Shown: positions 17,339 through 26,834, counted from the stretch's first letter. The stretch is DNA of 64,000 nucleotides from CAXXOK01 sp035353615 (GCA_035353615.1 DAOPZY010000003.1:62001-126000), one strand, 5' to 3'. Made by a program: numbers and translations. Notes: generated by a model from the sequence alone, not told the origin.

Positions 17339-18019
17339 ATGCTTAAGAAGCTGACCGAAGCAAAAATCAACGAGATACTGGAAACCGGTATCTCCGAATT
17401 TGCGAAAAACGGTCCGGATCAGGCCAATATCAATGTGATCGCCAAAAAATCCGGCGTGAGCATTGGCGTGATCTACAAGTATTACGAAAACAAAGACGCC
17501 TTTTTTCTGGCGTGCCTGCGGCATGCCCTGAAAGCGCTGGAAAGCGCGATTAACGACGCGCTTTCCGGCAAGCACACCCTGCTGACGCTGGCGGAAAAGC
17601 TGATCCGCGCCGTGCAGCGCAGCGCCAAGGAGCAGCCGAGCTACAACGTCCTGTACCACGAGATTACCTCCGGCAGCTGCCGCAAGTACGCGCCCGCGTT
17701 CGCCCGTGAAATTGAGGAGATTTCCGCCACCACCTACGCAACCATTCTTCGGCAGGCGCAGACGGCGGGCGATATCCGTACCGATATTGACCTCAGGCTG
17801 TTCGCCTTCTTTTTTGACAATATGCTGATGATGCTTCAGTTTTCCTACTGCTGCGATTATTACCGCGAGCGTTTTGCCATCTACTGCGGCAAGGAAGCGC
17901 TTGCTGATGACGAGCGCGTGGTGAGCGAGCTGCTTAAATTTTTTGGCGCGGCCTTTGGCGCGCAGGAGGGCTCAACCGTGCGCGGCTCCGACGGAGCGCG
18001 GGCGAATGATATGGAATAA
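17339..18019 (+). CDS. TetR/AcrR-family transcriptional regulator
   Basis: A 226-residue one-component regulator. The N-terminal DNA-binding domain has the helix-turn-helix segment NVIAKKSGVSIGVIYKYYEN near residues 32-51, diagnostic of TetR proteins. The C-terminal ligand domain is helical and unrelated in detail to named members. GGAAGGG is six bases before the ATG. The gene follows the MFS transporter, a common pairing in which the regulator controls export of its ligand. The last 15 residues are polar and look disordered. Confidence 0.88.
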   Translation: MLKKLTEAKINEILETGISEFAKNGPDQANINVIAKKSGVSIGVIYKYYENKDAFFLACLRHALKALESAINDALSGKHTLLTLAEKLIRAVQRSAKEQPSYNVLYHEITSGSCRKYAPAFAREIEEISATTYATILRQAQTAGDIRTDIDLRLFAFFFDNMLMMLQFSYCCDYYRERFAIYCGKEALADDERVVSELLKFFGAAFGAQEGSTVRGSDGARANDME

Positions 18020-18505
18020 AGTGCCCGCAGACGGTTGAAAAACCTCTGGCCGAAGCAAATTCGGGGTCGGGGCCATGACCATTCAGTGTGCGCTGGCAAG
18101 ACCCCTGCCCGCCGAGAGCCTGATGCGGCGGCCCATGAAACGTAAACGCCACAGGCAACGAAGGCGCAATGCGGCGCGGCTTATGAACACAGTTGACTTA
18201 GCCAATGCCCTGAGGCGCAAAGCCCCGCGCGGTCTTTCGGAGCCACATCCACCGCCGGGGGAACCTACGCACGCGCCTTTACGGCCAAACCCGATCGCGC
18301 GGCTCGCCCCTGCGAACCGTTTGCTACGCGGGTTCAGGCGTTTGTTTTCTGCCTTGCAAAAAAGGAAATGGCCCCGAAACCGCGTATATTGTACAGTGGA
18401 TATTGAGGCGTTCGAACATCAGTTTTTTGCGTTGACCCGGCATGGAACCCGTTTGGCTTAGCGGGAGGGTTCCTCGGCCGTATGGCCATAAAGGAGGTTT
18501 CCCAT
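18020..18505. other. Gene-free stretch before the glycan cluster
   Basis: This 486-base GC-rich stretch has no credible gene and no clear terminator. Open frames through it have no ribosome site and no family resemblance. AT-rich sequence around 18383-18395 (GTATATTGTACAG) may belong to the promoter of the downstream cluster, but I cannot find a properly spaced -35 element. Confidence 0.5.
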
Positions 18506-19546
18506 TTGAAAATCATGATTACCGGCGCGGCCGGCTTCATTGGCTCGCAGTTGGCCTACCGGCTCTGGCAGGGCGGCAATGAGCTGATCCTTCTGGACAA
18601 CTACTCCTACGGGCGGGAGGATAACCTGATTTTTCCCGATCACGATTTTCGCAAGGAACTGATCGTGATGGATATCCGGGACCGCGACGGCCTTTCCGTC
18701 CTGCTTTCGGGGGATGACGTTCAATACCTTTACAACTTGGCGGGCATCGCGCCGCTGCCCGATTGCCAGACCCGCCCGCAGGAAGCGGTGGACGTGAACG
18801 TGACCGGGTTTGTGAACGTGCTGGAAAACGCCCGTTTGCACGGCGTTCGCAAGGTTATCCAAGCCAGCAGCAACGCGATTTACGAAAACGAAACCGTGTT
18901 TCCCACCCATGAGGATACCTTCGCGCCGCCCACGCTGATTTACCCCAACACCAAGTATGTGAGCGAGCGTTTTGCGGAATCGTACTGCAAAACATATGGC
19001 ATGAGCGTTACCTGCCTGCGGTTTGCCAATGTGTACGGCCCGCATATTGATTGCCTGCGGAAACAGCCGCCGTTTGTGGCCTACATGATCCGGGAGCTGT
19101 ACTATGGCCGCACGCCCGTTTTCCACTCCGACGGCAATCAGCGGCGCGATTATGTGTACGTGTCCGATTTAACGGATCTGGCGATTCGCGTGCAGGCCCG
19201 CGCAGGGTTTGACTGCGTGAATGTTTCCTCCAACCAGAATTATTCCGTGAATGAAATCTACGGGATCGCCCAACAGATCATGGGCACGGATATCCGGGCT
19301 CAGTATGCCTCCGACGCGCATTACTGGGAAAACTATCCCGCGCTGTATCAGGGGCATTACCCCATCCGGGAAGAAATTCTCACCCGCGAAATCAACAAGT
19401 ATTCGCTGTGCGACAACGCCTATGCCCGGGAAACCTATGGCTGGACGCCCCGCGTGAGCATGGCGGAGGGGCTGCGGCTTGTGATCGAAAACGAAACGCG
19501 GTTGCTGGCCTCGTTGCCAACCGCCGCGCCATCGCACACGGCCTGA
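18506..19546 (+). CDS. NAD-dependent epimerase/dehydratase (extended SDR)
   Basis: Probably modifies a nucleotide-sugar in the cytoplasm. The 346-residue protein begins MKIMITGAAGFIGSQLA, with the G-x2-G-x2-G NAD motif, and has the catalytic serine region QASSNAIY and the YxxxK motif in YPNTKYVSERF near residue 151. A TTG at 18506 is the likely start, since AAGGAGG lies eight bases upstream. The ATG at 18482 would place that ribosome site inside the gene. It is the first of eight packed plus-strand genes for surface glycan assembly. The exact reaction (epimerase, dehydratase or decarboxylase) cannot be told from sequence. Confidence 0.88.
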   Translation: MKIMITGAAGFIGSQLAYRLWQGGNELILLDNYSYGREDNLIFPDHDFRKELIVMDIRDRDGLSVLLSGDDVQYLYNLAGIAPLPDCQTRPQEAVDVNVTGFVNVLENARLHGVRKVIQASSNAIYENETVFPTHEDTFAPPTLIYPNTKYVSERFAESYCKTYGMSVTCLRFANVYGPHIDCLRKQPPFVAYMIRELYYGRTPVFHSDGNQRRDYVYVSDLTDLAIRVQARAGFDCVNVSSNQNYSVNEIYGIAQQIMGTDIRAQYASDAHYWENYPALYQGHYPIREEILTREINKYSLCDNAYARETYGWTPRVSMAEGLRLVIENETRLLASLPTAAPSHTA

Positions 19547-19567
19547 GCGCCGGACAGGAGGCAACCC

Positions 19568-20308
19568 TTGAAAAAGCTGCATTTGGTGATGCCGATGGGC
19601 GGCCGGGGGTCCCGTTTCGCAAACTACGATTTTGCCTATCCCAAGCCGTTGATTGAGATTCAGAACCGGCCGTTTTTTTACTGGGCCGCCCAGTCCGTGT
19701 GCAAGTTTATGCCCGTGGCGGATGTGATTTTCGTTGTGCTTCGGGAGCATGTGGAAAACCATCATATCGACCGCCGCATACGGGAATTTTACCCGCAGGC
19801 GATCATCCGCGTGCTGGACGAAGTGCTGGCGGGCGCGGTGCTGACCTCGCTGGAAGGCATCCGGGCGATTGGGGACGATCAGCCGATACTGCTGAATGAC
19901 TGCGACCATATTTTCCGTTGCGACGCCTTTAACCGCATGGGGCTGGAGGGATTTCCCGAGGATTTGGACGGCGCACTGCTCACCTTTCCCTCCCGCGAGC
20001 CGAAATACAGCTTTCTGGAATATGGGCGCGACGGGTATGTAACCCGCACCGTGGAAAAGCAGGTTATCAGCGGGGACGCGATTTGCGGGGCGTACTACTT
20101 CCGCAACGCCGCGCTGTTTTCCGATGCGGCCGCCGAGTACCTGCACACCTGCCAATATCAGGAGTATTTTATTAGCGGCGTTTACAATGTAATGGTGGCG
20201 GCCGGGCAAAAGGTTAAAGGGCTTCAGACGGATTTCCACATCCCGTTTGGCGTGCCTGAAGAATACGAGGCCGCGAAAACTTCGGAACGGTTTGGAGAAT
20301 TGCGCTGA
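19568..20308 (+). CDS. Sugar- or alditol-phosphate nucleotidyltransferase
   Basis: Predicted to activate a phosphorylated sugar or alcohol as an NDP derivative. The 246-residue protein begins MKKLHLVMPMGGRGSRF and has PKPLIEI near residue 26, the Rossmann-like NTP-transferase signature, and LLNDCDHIF near residue 110, the metal-binding acidic site. It resembles small capsule nucleotidyltransferases of the LicC or Cj1416 kind. The start is TTG at 19568 with AGGAGG six bases upstream. Its stop overlaps the next ATG by one base (TGATG). The partner kinase domain is encoded in that next gene. Confidence 0.8.
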   Translation: MKKLHLVMPMGGRGSRFANYDFAYPKPLIEIQNRPFFYWAAQSVCKFMPVADVIFVVLREHVENHHIDRRIREFYPQAIIRVLDEVLAGAVLTSLEGIRAIGDDQPILLNDCDHIFRCDAFNRMGLEGFPEDLDGALLTFPSREPKYSFLEYGRDGYVTRTVEKQVISGDAICGAYYFRNAALFSDAAAEYLHTCQYQEYFISGVYNVMVAAGQKVKGLQTDFHIPFGVPEEYEAAKTSERFGELR

Positions 20309-22263
20309 TGAAAATCTTACTGCTTCTTTCGGCAATGGCTGTATTTGTGGTGGGCCATGTGTTCAAGGTCTACCGCTGGAAACAGTTCATTGGCGTTTAT
20401 GAAAAACCGAAAACGCTGGACCTGCTCAACGCCCTTTCCATAGGCCATACGGTGAACACGCTGGTGCCTTTCCGGGCGGGCGATTTTTTCCGCGTTTATT
20501 TATCCGGCAAGCATTTGAAAAACGGTTACTCGCTGGCCATCGCCACGGTGCTTGCGGATTTGTATGTGGATGTGATCACCGTTGGGCTTGGGTTTCTGGG
20601 GCTGGCGCTTGCCGGCGTCGGCTCGGTGGAGATTCAGCGCCTCGCGCGGGCGTACGCCCTGCTGAGCGTGGGGCTGATCGCGGCTTCCGCCATCGGATTC
20701 CGCTTCAAAAAAACCCTGAAACTGCTGGTACAAAAAGTCAGCTCGATTTTCAACAGCCGGATTGAGCTGGCGCTGCTCCATACCTCCTACTGCACGCTTT
20801 CCTCCCTCAAGGATATCTTCCGGCGGCTGAACAGGCGAAAGTTCGCCGCCTACACTGTCGGCATCTGGACTGCGTACGGCGTATCCTACCTGCTGTTTAC
20901 AGCCGCGCTCGGGCTGTTCGGCGTTCAGGTGGACGTATCGCAGGTGTATGCCACGCTGTTTTCTTCCAACTGCCTGCAGTTTTTAATTGCCAGCTGGCGC
21001 GCGCAGGGCACGGTGGGGCTGTATCCGTTGCTGCTGCTCGCCTTTGTGCTGGCGCCGCTGATCGGCATTTTTATTTACGTGCGGCTTGCCAACGCGGCGC
21101 GCGCCCAAAAAGGCGGCCAAACCGAGGACGATACGGCCACGCATGTGTTGCCGCAGCTGAACCAGAACGAGAGGCTCGCTTTTCTGGAAACCTACTTTTT
21201 GGAGGATGAAAAGCGGGACGATCTGGAAATGTACCTGAAAATCAACCGGGATGTGAACATCCTGCGCGATTATTCCGCCGGGTCCAACGCCACCACCATG
21301 CTTTGCATCAACCAGAGCGGCACGTTTTTCCGCAAGTACGCCTTTGGCAAGGACGCCGTTAAGCTGCGTGAGCAAATCGATTGGCTGGAGGGGCAGCAGC
21401 GCGCGCTGCCGTTGCCGGTGATCCTCAAAAAAAACGTGACTCCGGAATACTGCAGCTACGATATGGCGTATAACCCTTATGCCGTAGGCTTTTTTGAATA
21501 TATCCACTCCGCGCCGATGGAAGCGTCCTGGCAGGTGCTTCAAAACGTGCTCACGCTTTTGCAAAGGGAGCTGTATGCCCAAAGCGCACCGCCGCCCACA
21601 ACCGACGCGCTTCAAAAGTACATCCGGGACAAGGTGCTTGGCAATCTGGAGCAGATTCAAAACGGCGACCGTTACCTGCGCGCGCTGTGGGATTATGACA
21701 CGCTGACCATCAACGGCGTGGCGTACCCCAACCTGAAACAGTATGCCGACCGGCTGTCCTACCCCGCGCTGTTTGAAATTTTCAGGCACGACGCGTACGC
21801 TACCATCCATGGCGACCTGACGGTTGAAAACATCATCTGCACGCGGGATTCGGCTAATTCCTTCTATATTATTGACCCCAACACCGGCAACCTGCATGAG
21901 TCGCCCTTTTTGGACTATTCCAAAATGCTGCAATCCCTGCATGGCGGTTACGAATTTCTTATGACCACCGGCACGGTTAACATTGATCGCTGCACAGTCA
22001 GCTATCTTTCCACCCAATCCTCCTCGTACCGCAGGCTGTACCGTCTCTACCGGGATTATCTGTTTGCGACCTTCACGCGGGATCAGGTGCGCAGCATCTA
22101 CTACCACGAAATTGTGCACTGGCTGCGCCTGATGCCCTATAAGATTAAAAAGGACCCCAAGCGCGCGGTGCTGTTTTACGCCGGTATGCTCATCGTTATT
22201 CACGACGTAATGGAGATGTTCCCGGAAAACGTTGCCGCGGGGGAAACGGGGCCTGCCGCATGA
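20308..22263 (+). CDS. Fusion of LPG-synthase-type membrane domain with aminoglycoside/choline kinase-like domain
   Basis: A 651-residue two-part protein. Residues 1-265 form about seven membrane segments of the lysylphosphatidylglycerol-synthase-TM (UPF0104/AglD) type, with the motif TLVPFRAGDFFRVYL near residue 51, a flippase-like fold. Residues 290-640 are a protein-kinase-like phosphotransferase: candidate ATP lysine in FFRKYAFG (K343), catalytic loop HGDLTVENI (501-509) and metal aspartate in IIDPN (522-525). The kinase could phosphorylate the substrate of the preceding nucleotidyltransferase. Having both parts in one chain is unusual. ATG at 20308 overlaps the upstream stop, and the end overlaps gtrA. 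Confidence 0.82.
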   Translation: MKILLLLSAMAVFVVGHVFKVYRWKQFIGVYEKPKTLDLLNALSIGHTVNTLVPFRAGDFFRVYLSGKHLKNGYSLAIATVLADLYVDVITVGLGFLGLALAGVGSVEIQRLARAYALLSVGLIAASAIGFRFKKTLKLLVQKVSSIFNSRIELALLHTSYCTLSSLKDIFRRLNRRKFAAYTVGIWTAYGVSYLLFTAALGLFGVQVDVSQVYATLFSSNCLQFLIASWRAQGTVGLYPLLLLAFVLAPLIGIFIYVRLANAARAQKGGQTEDDTATHVLPQLNQNERLAFLETYFLEDEKRDDLEMYLKINRDVNILRDYSAGSNATTMLCINQSGTFFRKYAFGKDAVKLREQIDWLEGQQRALPLPVILKKNVTPEYCSYDMAYNPYAVGFFEYIHSAPMEASWQVLQNVLTLLQRELYAQSAPPPTTDALQKYIRDKVLGNLEQIQNGDRYLRALWDYDTLTINGVAYPNLKQYADRLSYPALFEIFRHDAYATIHGDLTVENIICTRDSANSFYIIDPNTGNLHESPFLDYSKMLQSLHGGYEFLMTTGTVNIDRCTVSYLSTQSSSYRRLYRLYRDYLFATFTRDQVRSIYYHEIVHWLRLMPYKIKKDPKRAVLFYAGMLIVIHDVMEMFPENVAAGETGPAA

Positions 22264-22670
22264 GCGCACTTCAAAAGCTGCTGGGGCACCGGCTGATCCG
22301 TTTCGCGCTGGTGGGCGGCACGGCTACGCTTTTGGATTACGGCCTGTACATGGCGCTGGGTTGGGCGCTTCCGTTGCCCGCGGCCAAAGGGATTTCCACT
22401 ACGCTGGCGTGCGTATACTCGTTTTTTCTGCAAAGGCGGTGGACATTTCGCGCCGCGCCAGCTTCCCTGCCCATGGCAGTCCGGTACCTGCTGACGCAGG
22501 CGGTGAACATTAGCGTGAACGTTTTGGTGAATCAGCTTGCCTACGGGGTTTTGCATCAGCGAACGCTTGCCTTTGCGCTGGCCACGGCGGCGGCGACCAC
22601 GGTGAATTATCTTTTACAAAAGGCGTTTGTATTCTCGCCTCCAAAAACGGATGGGAGCGATGGCCCATGA
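22260..22670 (+). CDS. GtrA-family membrane protein
   Basis: GtrA-like proteins are small four-helix membrane proteins thought to move or present polyprenyl-linked sugars across the membrane. The 136-residue protein starts with the family pattern RFALVGGTATLLDYGLYMAL and has a basic turn (LQRRWTFR) followed by two more hydrophobic segments and a conserved NYLLQKAFVF ending. It overlaps the previous gene by ATGA and the following glycosyltransferase by four bases. The adjacent GT2 enzyme probably makes the lipid-linked sugar it handles. Confidence 0.9.
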   Translation: MSALQKLLGHRLIRFALVGGTATLLDYGLYMALGWALPLPAAKGISTTLACVYSFFLQRRWTFRAAPASLPMAVRYLLTQAVNISVNVLVNQLAYGVLHQRTLAFALATAAATTVNYLLQKAFVFSPPKTDGSDGP

Positions 22671-23389
22671 AATTCTCGATTATCATCCCCTGTTACAATG
22701 AAGCCGCCAACCTTTCGCAAATGGTGAATCGGCTCGCGACGCTGTCCACGGCTGATCCGGTGGAGTGGATTTTGGTTGAAAACGGCTCCACGGACAACAG
22801 CCGGGCGCTTTTTCACACGCTGGCGGGCATCGACGGGCAAACGGTCCGCGCGGTGTATGTGGACCATAACCGGGGCTATGGCTTTGGCCTGAAACAGGGC
22901 CTTGCGGTGGCAACCGGGGATTATGTCGGCTGGATTCACGCGGATTTGCAGGTGCCGCCGGAGGCATTGCCGCCCCTGATGCGCCGCGCCGCGCAAAGCG
23001 GCGCGCAGGAACGCCTGCTGCTCAAGGGCAGGCGCATGAACCGCGGCTTATTGGACCGGTTTTTTACCGGCGGCATGAGCGTGATGGAATCCGCGCTGTT
23101 TGGAACAACGCTAACCGATATCGGGGCCATTCCCGTGCTGTTCCACCGGGAGCTGATGCCGTTTTTGCTGTCGCAGGCTCCCGATGATTTTTCCGTTGAG
23201 CTGTTTACCTACGTGACGGCTAAACGCCATGGCTTTCGGGTCATCCGCTTTCCCGTTGTCATGCAGGCGCGCAAGGCGGGCGCGTCCTCCTGGAACCACG
23301 GTTTTCACTCCAAACTGCGGCAAAGCGGCGTGATCCTCCGGGACAGCCTGAAAATTCGCCGCGGACTTCCAGTGACATGGGAAGGGTGA
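22667..23389 (+). CDS. Family 2 glycosyltransferase (polyprenyl-phosphate sugar transferase type)
   Basis: A 240-residue GT-A fold enzyme without membrane segments. It begins MKFSIIIPCYNEAANL and has VENGSTDNSRAL for nucleotide binding and WIHADLQVPP as the acidic metal site near residue 92. The short length and the neighbouring GtrA protein suggest a dolichol-phosphate-mannose-synthase-like enzyme that loads a sugar on undecaprenyl phosphate. The ATG overlaps the gtrA stop. Confidence 0.88.
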   Translation: MKFSIIIPCYNEAANLSQMVNRLATLSTADPVEWILVENGSTDNSRALFHTLAGIDGQTVRAVYVDHNRGYGFGLKQGLAVATGDYVGWIHADLQVPPEALPPLMRRAAQSGAQERLLLKGRRMNRGLLDRFFTGGMSVMESALFGTTLTDIGAIPVLFHRELMPFLLSQAPDDFSVELFTYVTAKRHGFRVIRFPVVMQARKAGASSWNHGFHSKLRQSGVILRDSLKIRRGLPVTWEG

Positions 23390-23394
23390 TCGCG

Positions 23395-23976
23395 TTGCAA
23401 CCCAAAGACTGGCTGGCGATTTTTGACCTGGACGGCACGCTGTTTGACACCACGGCCGTTAATTACCACGCCTATCGGGAAGCGCTTGAGGCCTACGGTT
23501 TTCCGCTGGATTACGACTACTTCCGCCAGCATTGCAACGGGCGGTATTACATGGATTTTCTGCCGCAGATCACCACCCGGGACGAAGCGACGCTGCAAGC
23601 CATGCACCTTATCAAGCAGGACAGCTATGCCAAACATTTGAACCGGGCCGTGCCCAACGCGCACCTGTTCCGGATGCTTCGGCTGATGCGCGCTCAGTAC
23701 CATACCGCCGTGGTGACCACCGCATCGCGGATCAACTGCATGCAGCTGCTGGACGCCTTTGAGGTTACGCCGCTTTTTGACCTGATTGTAACCAGAGAGG
23801 ATTACCAGAAGGTTAAACCGGACCCGGAAGGGTTTTGCCTGGCGATGGACCGTTTCGGCATTACCCCTCAAAATACGCTGATCTTTGAGGATTCGGAACC
23901 CGGCGCGGAGGCGGCGCGGCGTTCGGGGGCGCAATGCCTGCGCGTTACGGAGGGGTTTGCCTATGGAGACGCGTGA
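23395..23976 (+). CDS. HAD-superfamily phosphatase
   Basis: A 193-residue HAD subfamily IA hydrolase. Motif I is IFDLDGTLFDTT with nucleophile and acid aspartates, motif II is VVTTAS, motif III includes KVKPDPEGF and motif IV is IFEDSEPGAEAA. A helical cap sits between motifs I and II. Such enzymes in glycan clusters dephosphorylate sugar-phosphate intermediates. I prefer the TTG at 23395, since GGGAAGGG precedes it by a suitable distance. An ATG at 23377, overlapping the GT2 gene, has no ribosome site. Confidence 0.85.
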   Translation: MQPKDWLAIFDLDGTLFDTTAVNYHAYREALEAYGFPLDYDYFRQHCNGRYYMDFLPQITTRDEATLQAMHLIKQDSYAKHLNRAVPNAHLFRMLRLMRAQYHTAVVTTASRINCMQLLDAFEVTPLFDLIVTREDYQKVKPDPEGFCLAMDRFGITPQNTLIFEDSEPGAEAARRSGAQCLRVTEGFAYGDA

Positions 23977-25018
23977 AAGGAACTACGCCGTCAGCATCAT
24001 CCGCGCCATCGCGCTGCTGTTTGTGTTCCTGTGCCATGTGCTTCAGCAGTCGCGCGTGCCCATCGTGGGCGACTATTTCAGCGTGTGCGTGCAGATGTTT
24101 CTGGTGCTTTCCGGGTGGCTGTACGGCAACCGGCCGTTGGATACCCCACGGAGCAAATGGAACTTTGTGCGCAGGAATTTCGGGAAAATTCTGTTGGATT
24201 ATTATGTGTACCTCCTGCTGTTTGCGCTGCCGCTGTATGCCCTGCTGAAACCCGGCTCCGTAAACCGGGACAGCCTTTTTGGGGTGCTGACCTGCTCCTC
24301 GACCATCGTCGGAATCCATCACCTGTGGTACATCCCCTACATTCTGGCGTGTTACCTGCTCACCCCCCTGCTCAGCGACATCCGGTTGCTGCTGGGGGAG
24401 CGCCGCAACAGGAATCCGTGGCGCGCTGCGGCGGCCTTCGCGGTTGCGGCTGCGGGGTTTCAGGTGTTATTGTATGCGTTCCACGACTACTTCATTGGCG
24501 CGTGGCTGCTGTGTTATGGGGTAGGTTATTTTGCGCGGAGCTGGTGGCCCGCGCTCAGCCCGCGAGGCCGGAAAGGCGGCATGGCTTTGCTGATTGCGGC
24601 TACGCTGATCGCAAACCTGGTAAAGCATGTGTGCAAGTACATGCTCAAGCTTCCGCTGACCGGCCTGAAGGGCGAATTGCTGAATCTGGAATATTTATAC
24701 GCGCAGGCGCTATTGGGCATATGCCTGTTTGCGGCGCTTTATCTGTGGTTGCGCAGGCTTCCGCTGGGCCGCCATGCGTGGGTGCGGCGCTTTTTAACGC
24801 AGGCGGACCGATACTCCTACGATATTTACTTAACGCACATGATTTTTGTAAAGGGCATCCTGAGCCTGATTGGCCTAACCGGGAGCTGGCCTGCCGATTT
24901 GCTGGTGATTGTTGTAATCTCTGGCGTTTGTGGTATAGTACTGTATAAGGTTTCACAATGGATTCGCACCTTGATTCTCAGGATGGGGGATCGTAACCGT
25001 GCAACAGCGCGCAGGTAA
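23963..25018 (+). CDS. Acyltransferase 3 family membrane protein
   Basis: A 351-residue integral membrane protein with about ten hydrophobic segments, of the family that O-acetylates or otherwise acylates surface sugars. It opens with NYAVSIIRAIALLFVFLCHV, including the conserved RAIA and histidine of family members. Also present are FLVLSGWLYG near residue 60, HHLWYIPYILACYLLTPLL near 124 and SYDIYLTHMIFVKG near 298. GGAGGGG is upstream of the ATG at 23963, which lies inside the 3' end of the HAD gene. It probably decorates the glycan built by the neighbouring genes. Confidence 0.88.
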   Translation: METRERNYAVSIIRAIALLFVFLCHVLQQSRVPIVGDYFSVCVQMFLVLSGWLYGNRPLDTPRSKWNFVRRNFGKILLDYYVYLLLFALPLYALLKPGSVNRDSLFGVLTCSSTIVGIHHLWYIPYILACYLLTPLLSDIRLLLGERRNRNPWRAAAAFAVAAAGFQVLLYAFHDYFIGAWLLCYGVGYFARSWWPALSPRGRKGGMALLIAATLIANLVKHVCKYMLKLPLTGLKGELLNLEYLYAQALLGICLFAALYLWLRRLPLGRHAWVRRFLTQADRYSYDIYLTHMIFVKGILSLIGLTGSWPADLLVIVVISGVCGIVLYKVSQWIRTLILRMGDRNRATARR

Positions 25019-26834
25019 AATGAACGGGCTCCGTACCGCAGGCTTGCTGGCCCTGGCCCTTGGCATTCTTCTGTGCTTTACAAGGAATGCCATTGACAGC
25101 AACAATGTCAATTACGCGGTCGAACAGCTGCATCAGTACGATTCCGCACTTTATCCGGACAATCCGTCCCTGACCGGGGAAGGCATTTCGCCGCGTTTTT
25201 TTATGAATTGGCTTACGAGCCTGATGATGCGGACCCTTCGCATGCCTTGGGAAGGGGTCACGCTGTTTTTCATTTACCTGTGCGTGGCCGTAACCGGCGT
25301 GGCTATCGTGCATGCAGTGCTCCAGCTGACATCCAAAAACCGTGCCGCGTGCGTGGCGCTGCTTTCGCTTTTTGTGGGGCTGGGCATCACCAGCGGGTTT
25401 CCCGGGTGGAGCACCTTTGAGCCGGGCACCGTTGGCATGGGCACAGGGTTTGCGTTTTCCATGCTGGCGCTCTCCTTTGCGGTGGGGGAGCCGAAGCGGT
25501 GGAACGCGGCGTGGGGGATTCAGGCCCTCGCCATGCTGCTGCATGTGCACGAAGGCATCTGGGGCTTTACGGCGTTAATGCTTCTGTGGACGATTGAGTG
25601 CGTGAACCGGCGGCGGATTGTGTGGAAAACCCTGCGCACGCTGGTTGTGTATTTGGCCGTTGCCGCCCTGTGCATCCTTCCCGGGCTGAAAGCCAGCCCT
25701 TCAACGCTGACCGACGCGCAGTTTGCGAACCTTTATGCCTTTGAGCGAACCCCTCACCACCTGTGGCCCACCTCCTGGGGATGGACTACTATACTGCAAT
25801 ATTTTCTGCTGTTGGTATACCCCGGGCTATTCCGGCTGCAATCCATAGGGGCCGACAGGGCGGAGCGGAAGGCGTTTACGGTGGAGTTTTCCCTGAGCCT
25901 GTTCGCGTGGTGCGTTGCGCTGACCTTCACCTACCTGTTTGCCGAGGTGTGGCCAAGCGCGACCCTGATTACCCTGTATGCGTCTAAATTTCTCCGGTAT
26001 GTTTCGCTGTTGGCGATGTTCTGGTACCTGCGAACCCTGATGACCCATTGGGAAAACGGCCGGTGGGAAACCGCGCTTTCCGTGGCCGCGTTCGCCTTGG
26101 CCGCTCAAGCCGCCGGCATTTGGCTTTCCCTGCTGCTGTTTGCCGCCGTATGGCTGACCACGTGGCAAGCGCGCCGTTGGAAGCGAACAGCAGCCCGGCT
26201 GGCGCTGGGGCTGCTCAGCCTTGGGCTGCTCGGCTGTTGGGCGCTTACCGCAGCCCCACGCATAGGGCTTCTGCTCCTATTGGTTGCGCTGCTCCCGCTT
26301 CTAAACGGCCTGTGGGCGAAGATCAAAGCCCCGCAAACCCTCCGCGTTGCGGCGGGCGCGCTGCTGACGCTTGTGATTCTGCTGTACGGCGCATACGGCG
26401 TGGTGTACACCGCTCAAAACCGCGCGTTGGCCCTGCGAAGCGGGCATGACTTTCTGGTGGCAGGCGCGTCTGAGGAGATTGACAGGCTGGCGAATGATTT
26501 TCAGGCGCAAACTGCAAAGGATAGCGTATTCCTGGCCCGGCCGACCATCGACGCGTCGAACTGGTTTCAGCTGATTTCCCGCAGAAGCTGCTATGTGCTT
26601 TGGAAAACCGTGCCCGCTTCCAAGGCGGGCATTGAGGAATGGTACCGCCGGTATTTGCGGGTGAAGGATTTGGCGAGCATGACGGCGGAGGAAACGGCCT
26701 CCCTGATGCGTGAAATTGGAGTCCCTTACCTGCTGGTCAGTTCATCCCAGAATGGAGAGTATGCGACAAACGCCGATTTTTCTCTATTCATGCGTTCCAA
26801 TCATTATTTTGTGTACCGGCTGAACGCCGTTTAA
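24999..26834 (+). CDS. Large polytopic membrane protein, possible GT-C glycosyltransferase
   Basis: A 611-residue protein with about twelve hydrophobic segments in residues 10-470 and a soluble C-terminal domain of about 140 residues. After the first segment comes an acidic and aromatic loop (NAIDSNNVNYAVEQLHQYDS), the place where GT-C enzymes carry catalytic acids, but no named family is clear. A further loop contains LLHVHEGIWGF. GTG at 24999 is the probable start, with GGGGGA eight bases before it, overlapping the acyltransferase gene by 20 bases. As last gene of the glycan cluster it may transfer the lipid-linked sugar outside the membrane. Confidence 0.7.
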   Translation: MQQRAGKMNGLRTAGLLALALGILLCFTRNAIDSNNVNYAVEQLHQYDSALYPDNPSLTGEGISPRFFMNWLTSLMMRTLRMPWEGVTLFFIYLCVAVTGVAIVHAVLQLTSKNRAACVALLSLFVGLGITSGFPGWSTFEPGTVGMGTGFAFSMLALSFAVGEPKRWNAAWGIQALAMLLHVHEGIWGFTALMLLWTIECVNRRRIVWKTLRTLVVYLAVAALCILPGLKASPSTLTDAQFANLYAFERTPHHLWPTSWGWTTILQYFLLLVYPGLFRLQSIGADRAERKAFTVEFSLSLFAWCVALTFTYLFAEVWPSATLITLYASKFLRYVSLLAMFWYLRTLMTHWENGRWETALSVAAFALAAQAAGIWLSLLLFAAVWLTTWQARRWKRTAARLALGLLSLGLLGCWALTAAPRIGLLLLLVALLPLLNGLWAKIKAPQTLRVAAGALLTLVILLYGAYGVVYTAQNRALALRSGHDFLVAGASEEIDRLANDFQAQTAKDSVFLARPTIDASNWFQLISRRSCYVLWKTVPASKAGIEEWYRRYLRVKDLASMTAEETASLMREIGVPYLLVSSSQNGEYATNADFSLFMRSNHYFVYRLNAV

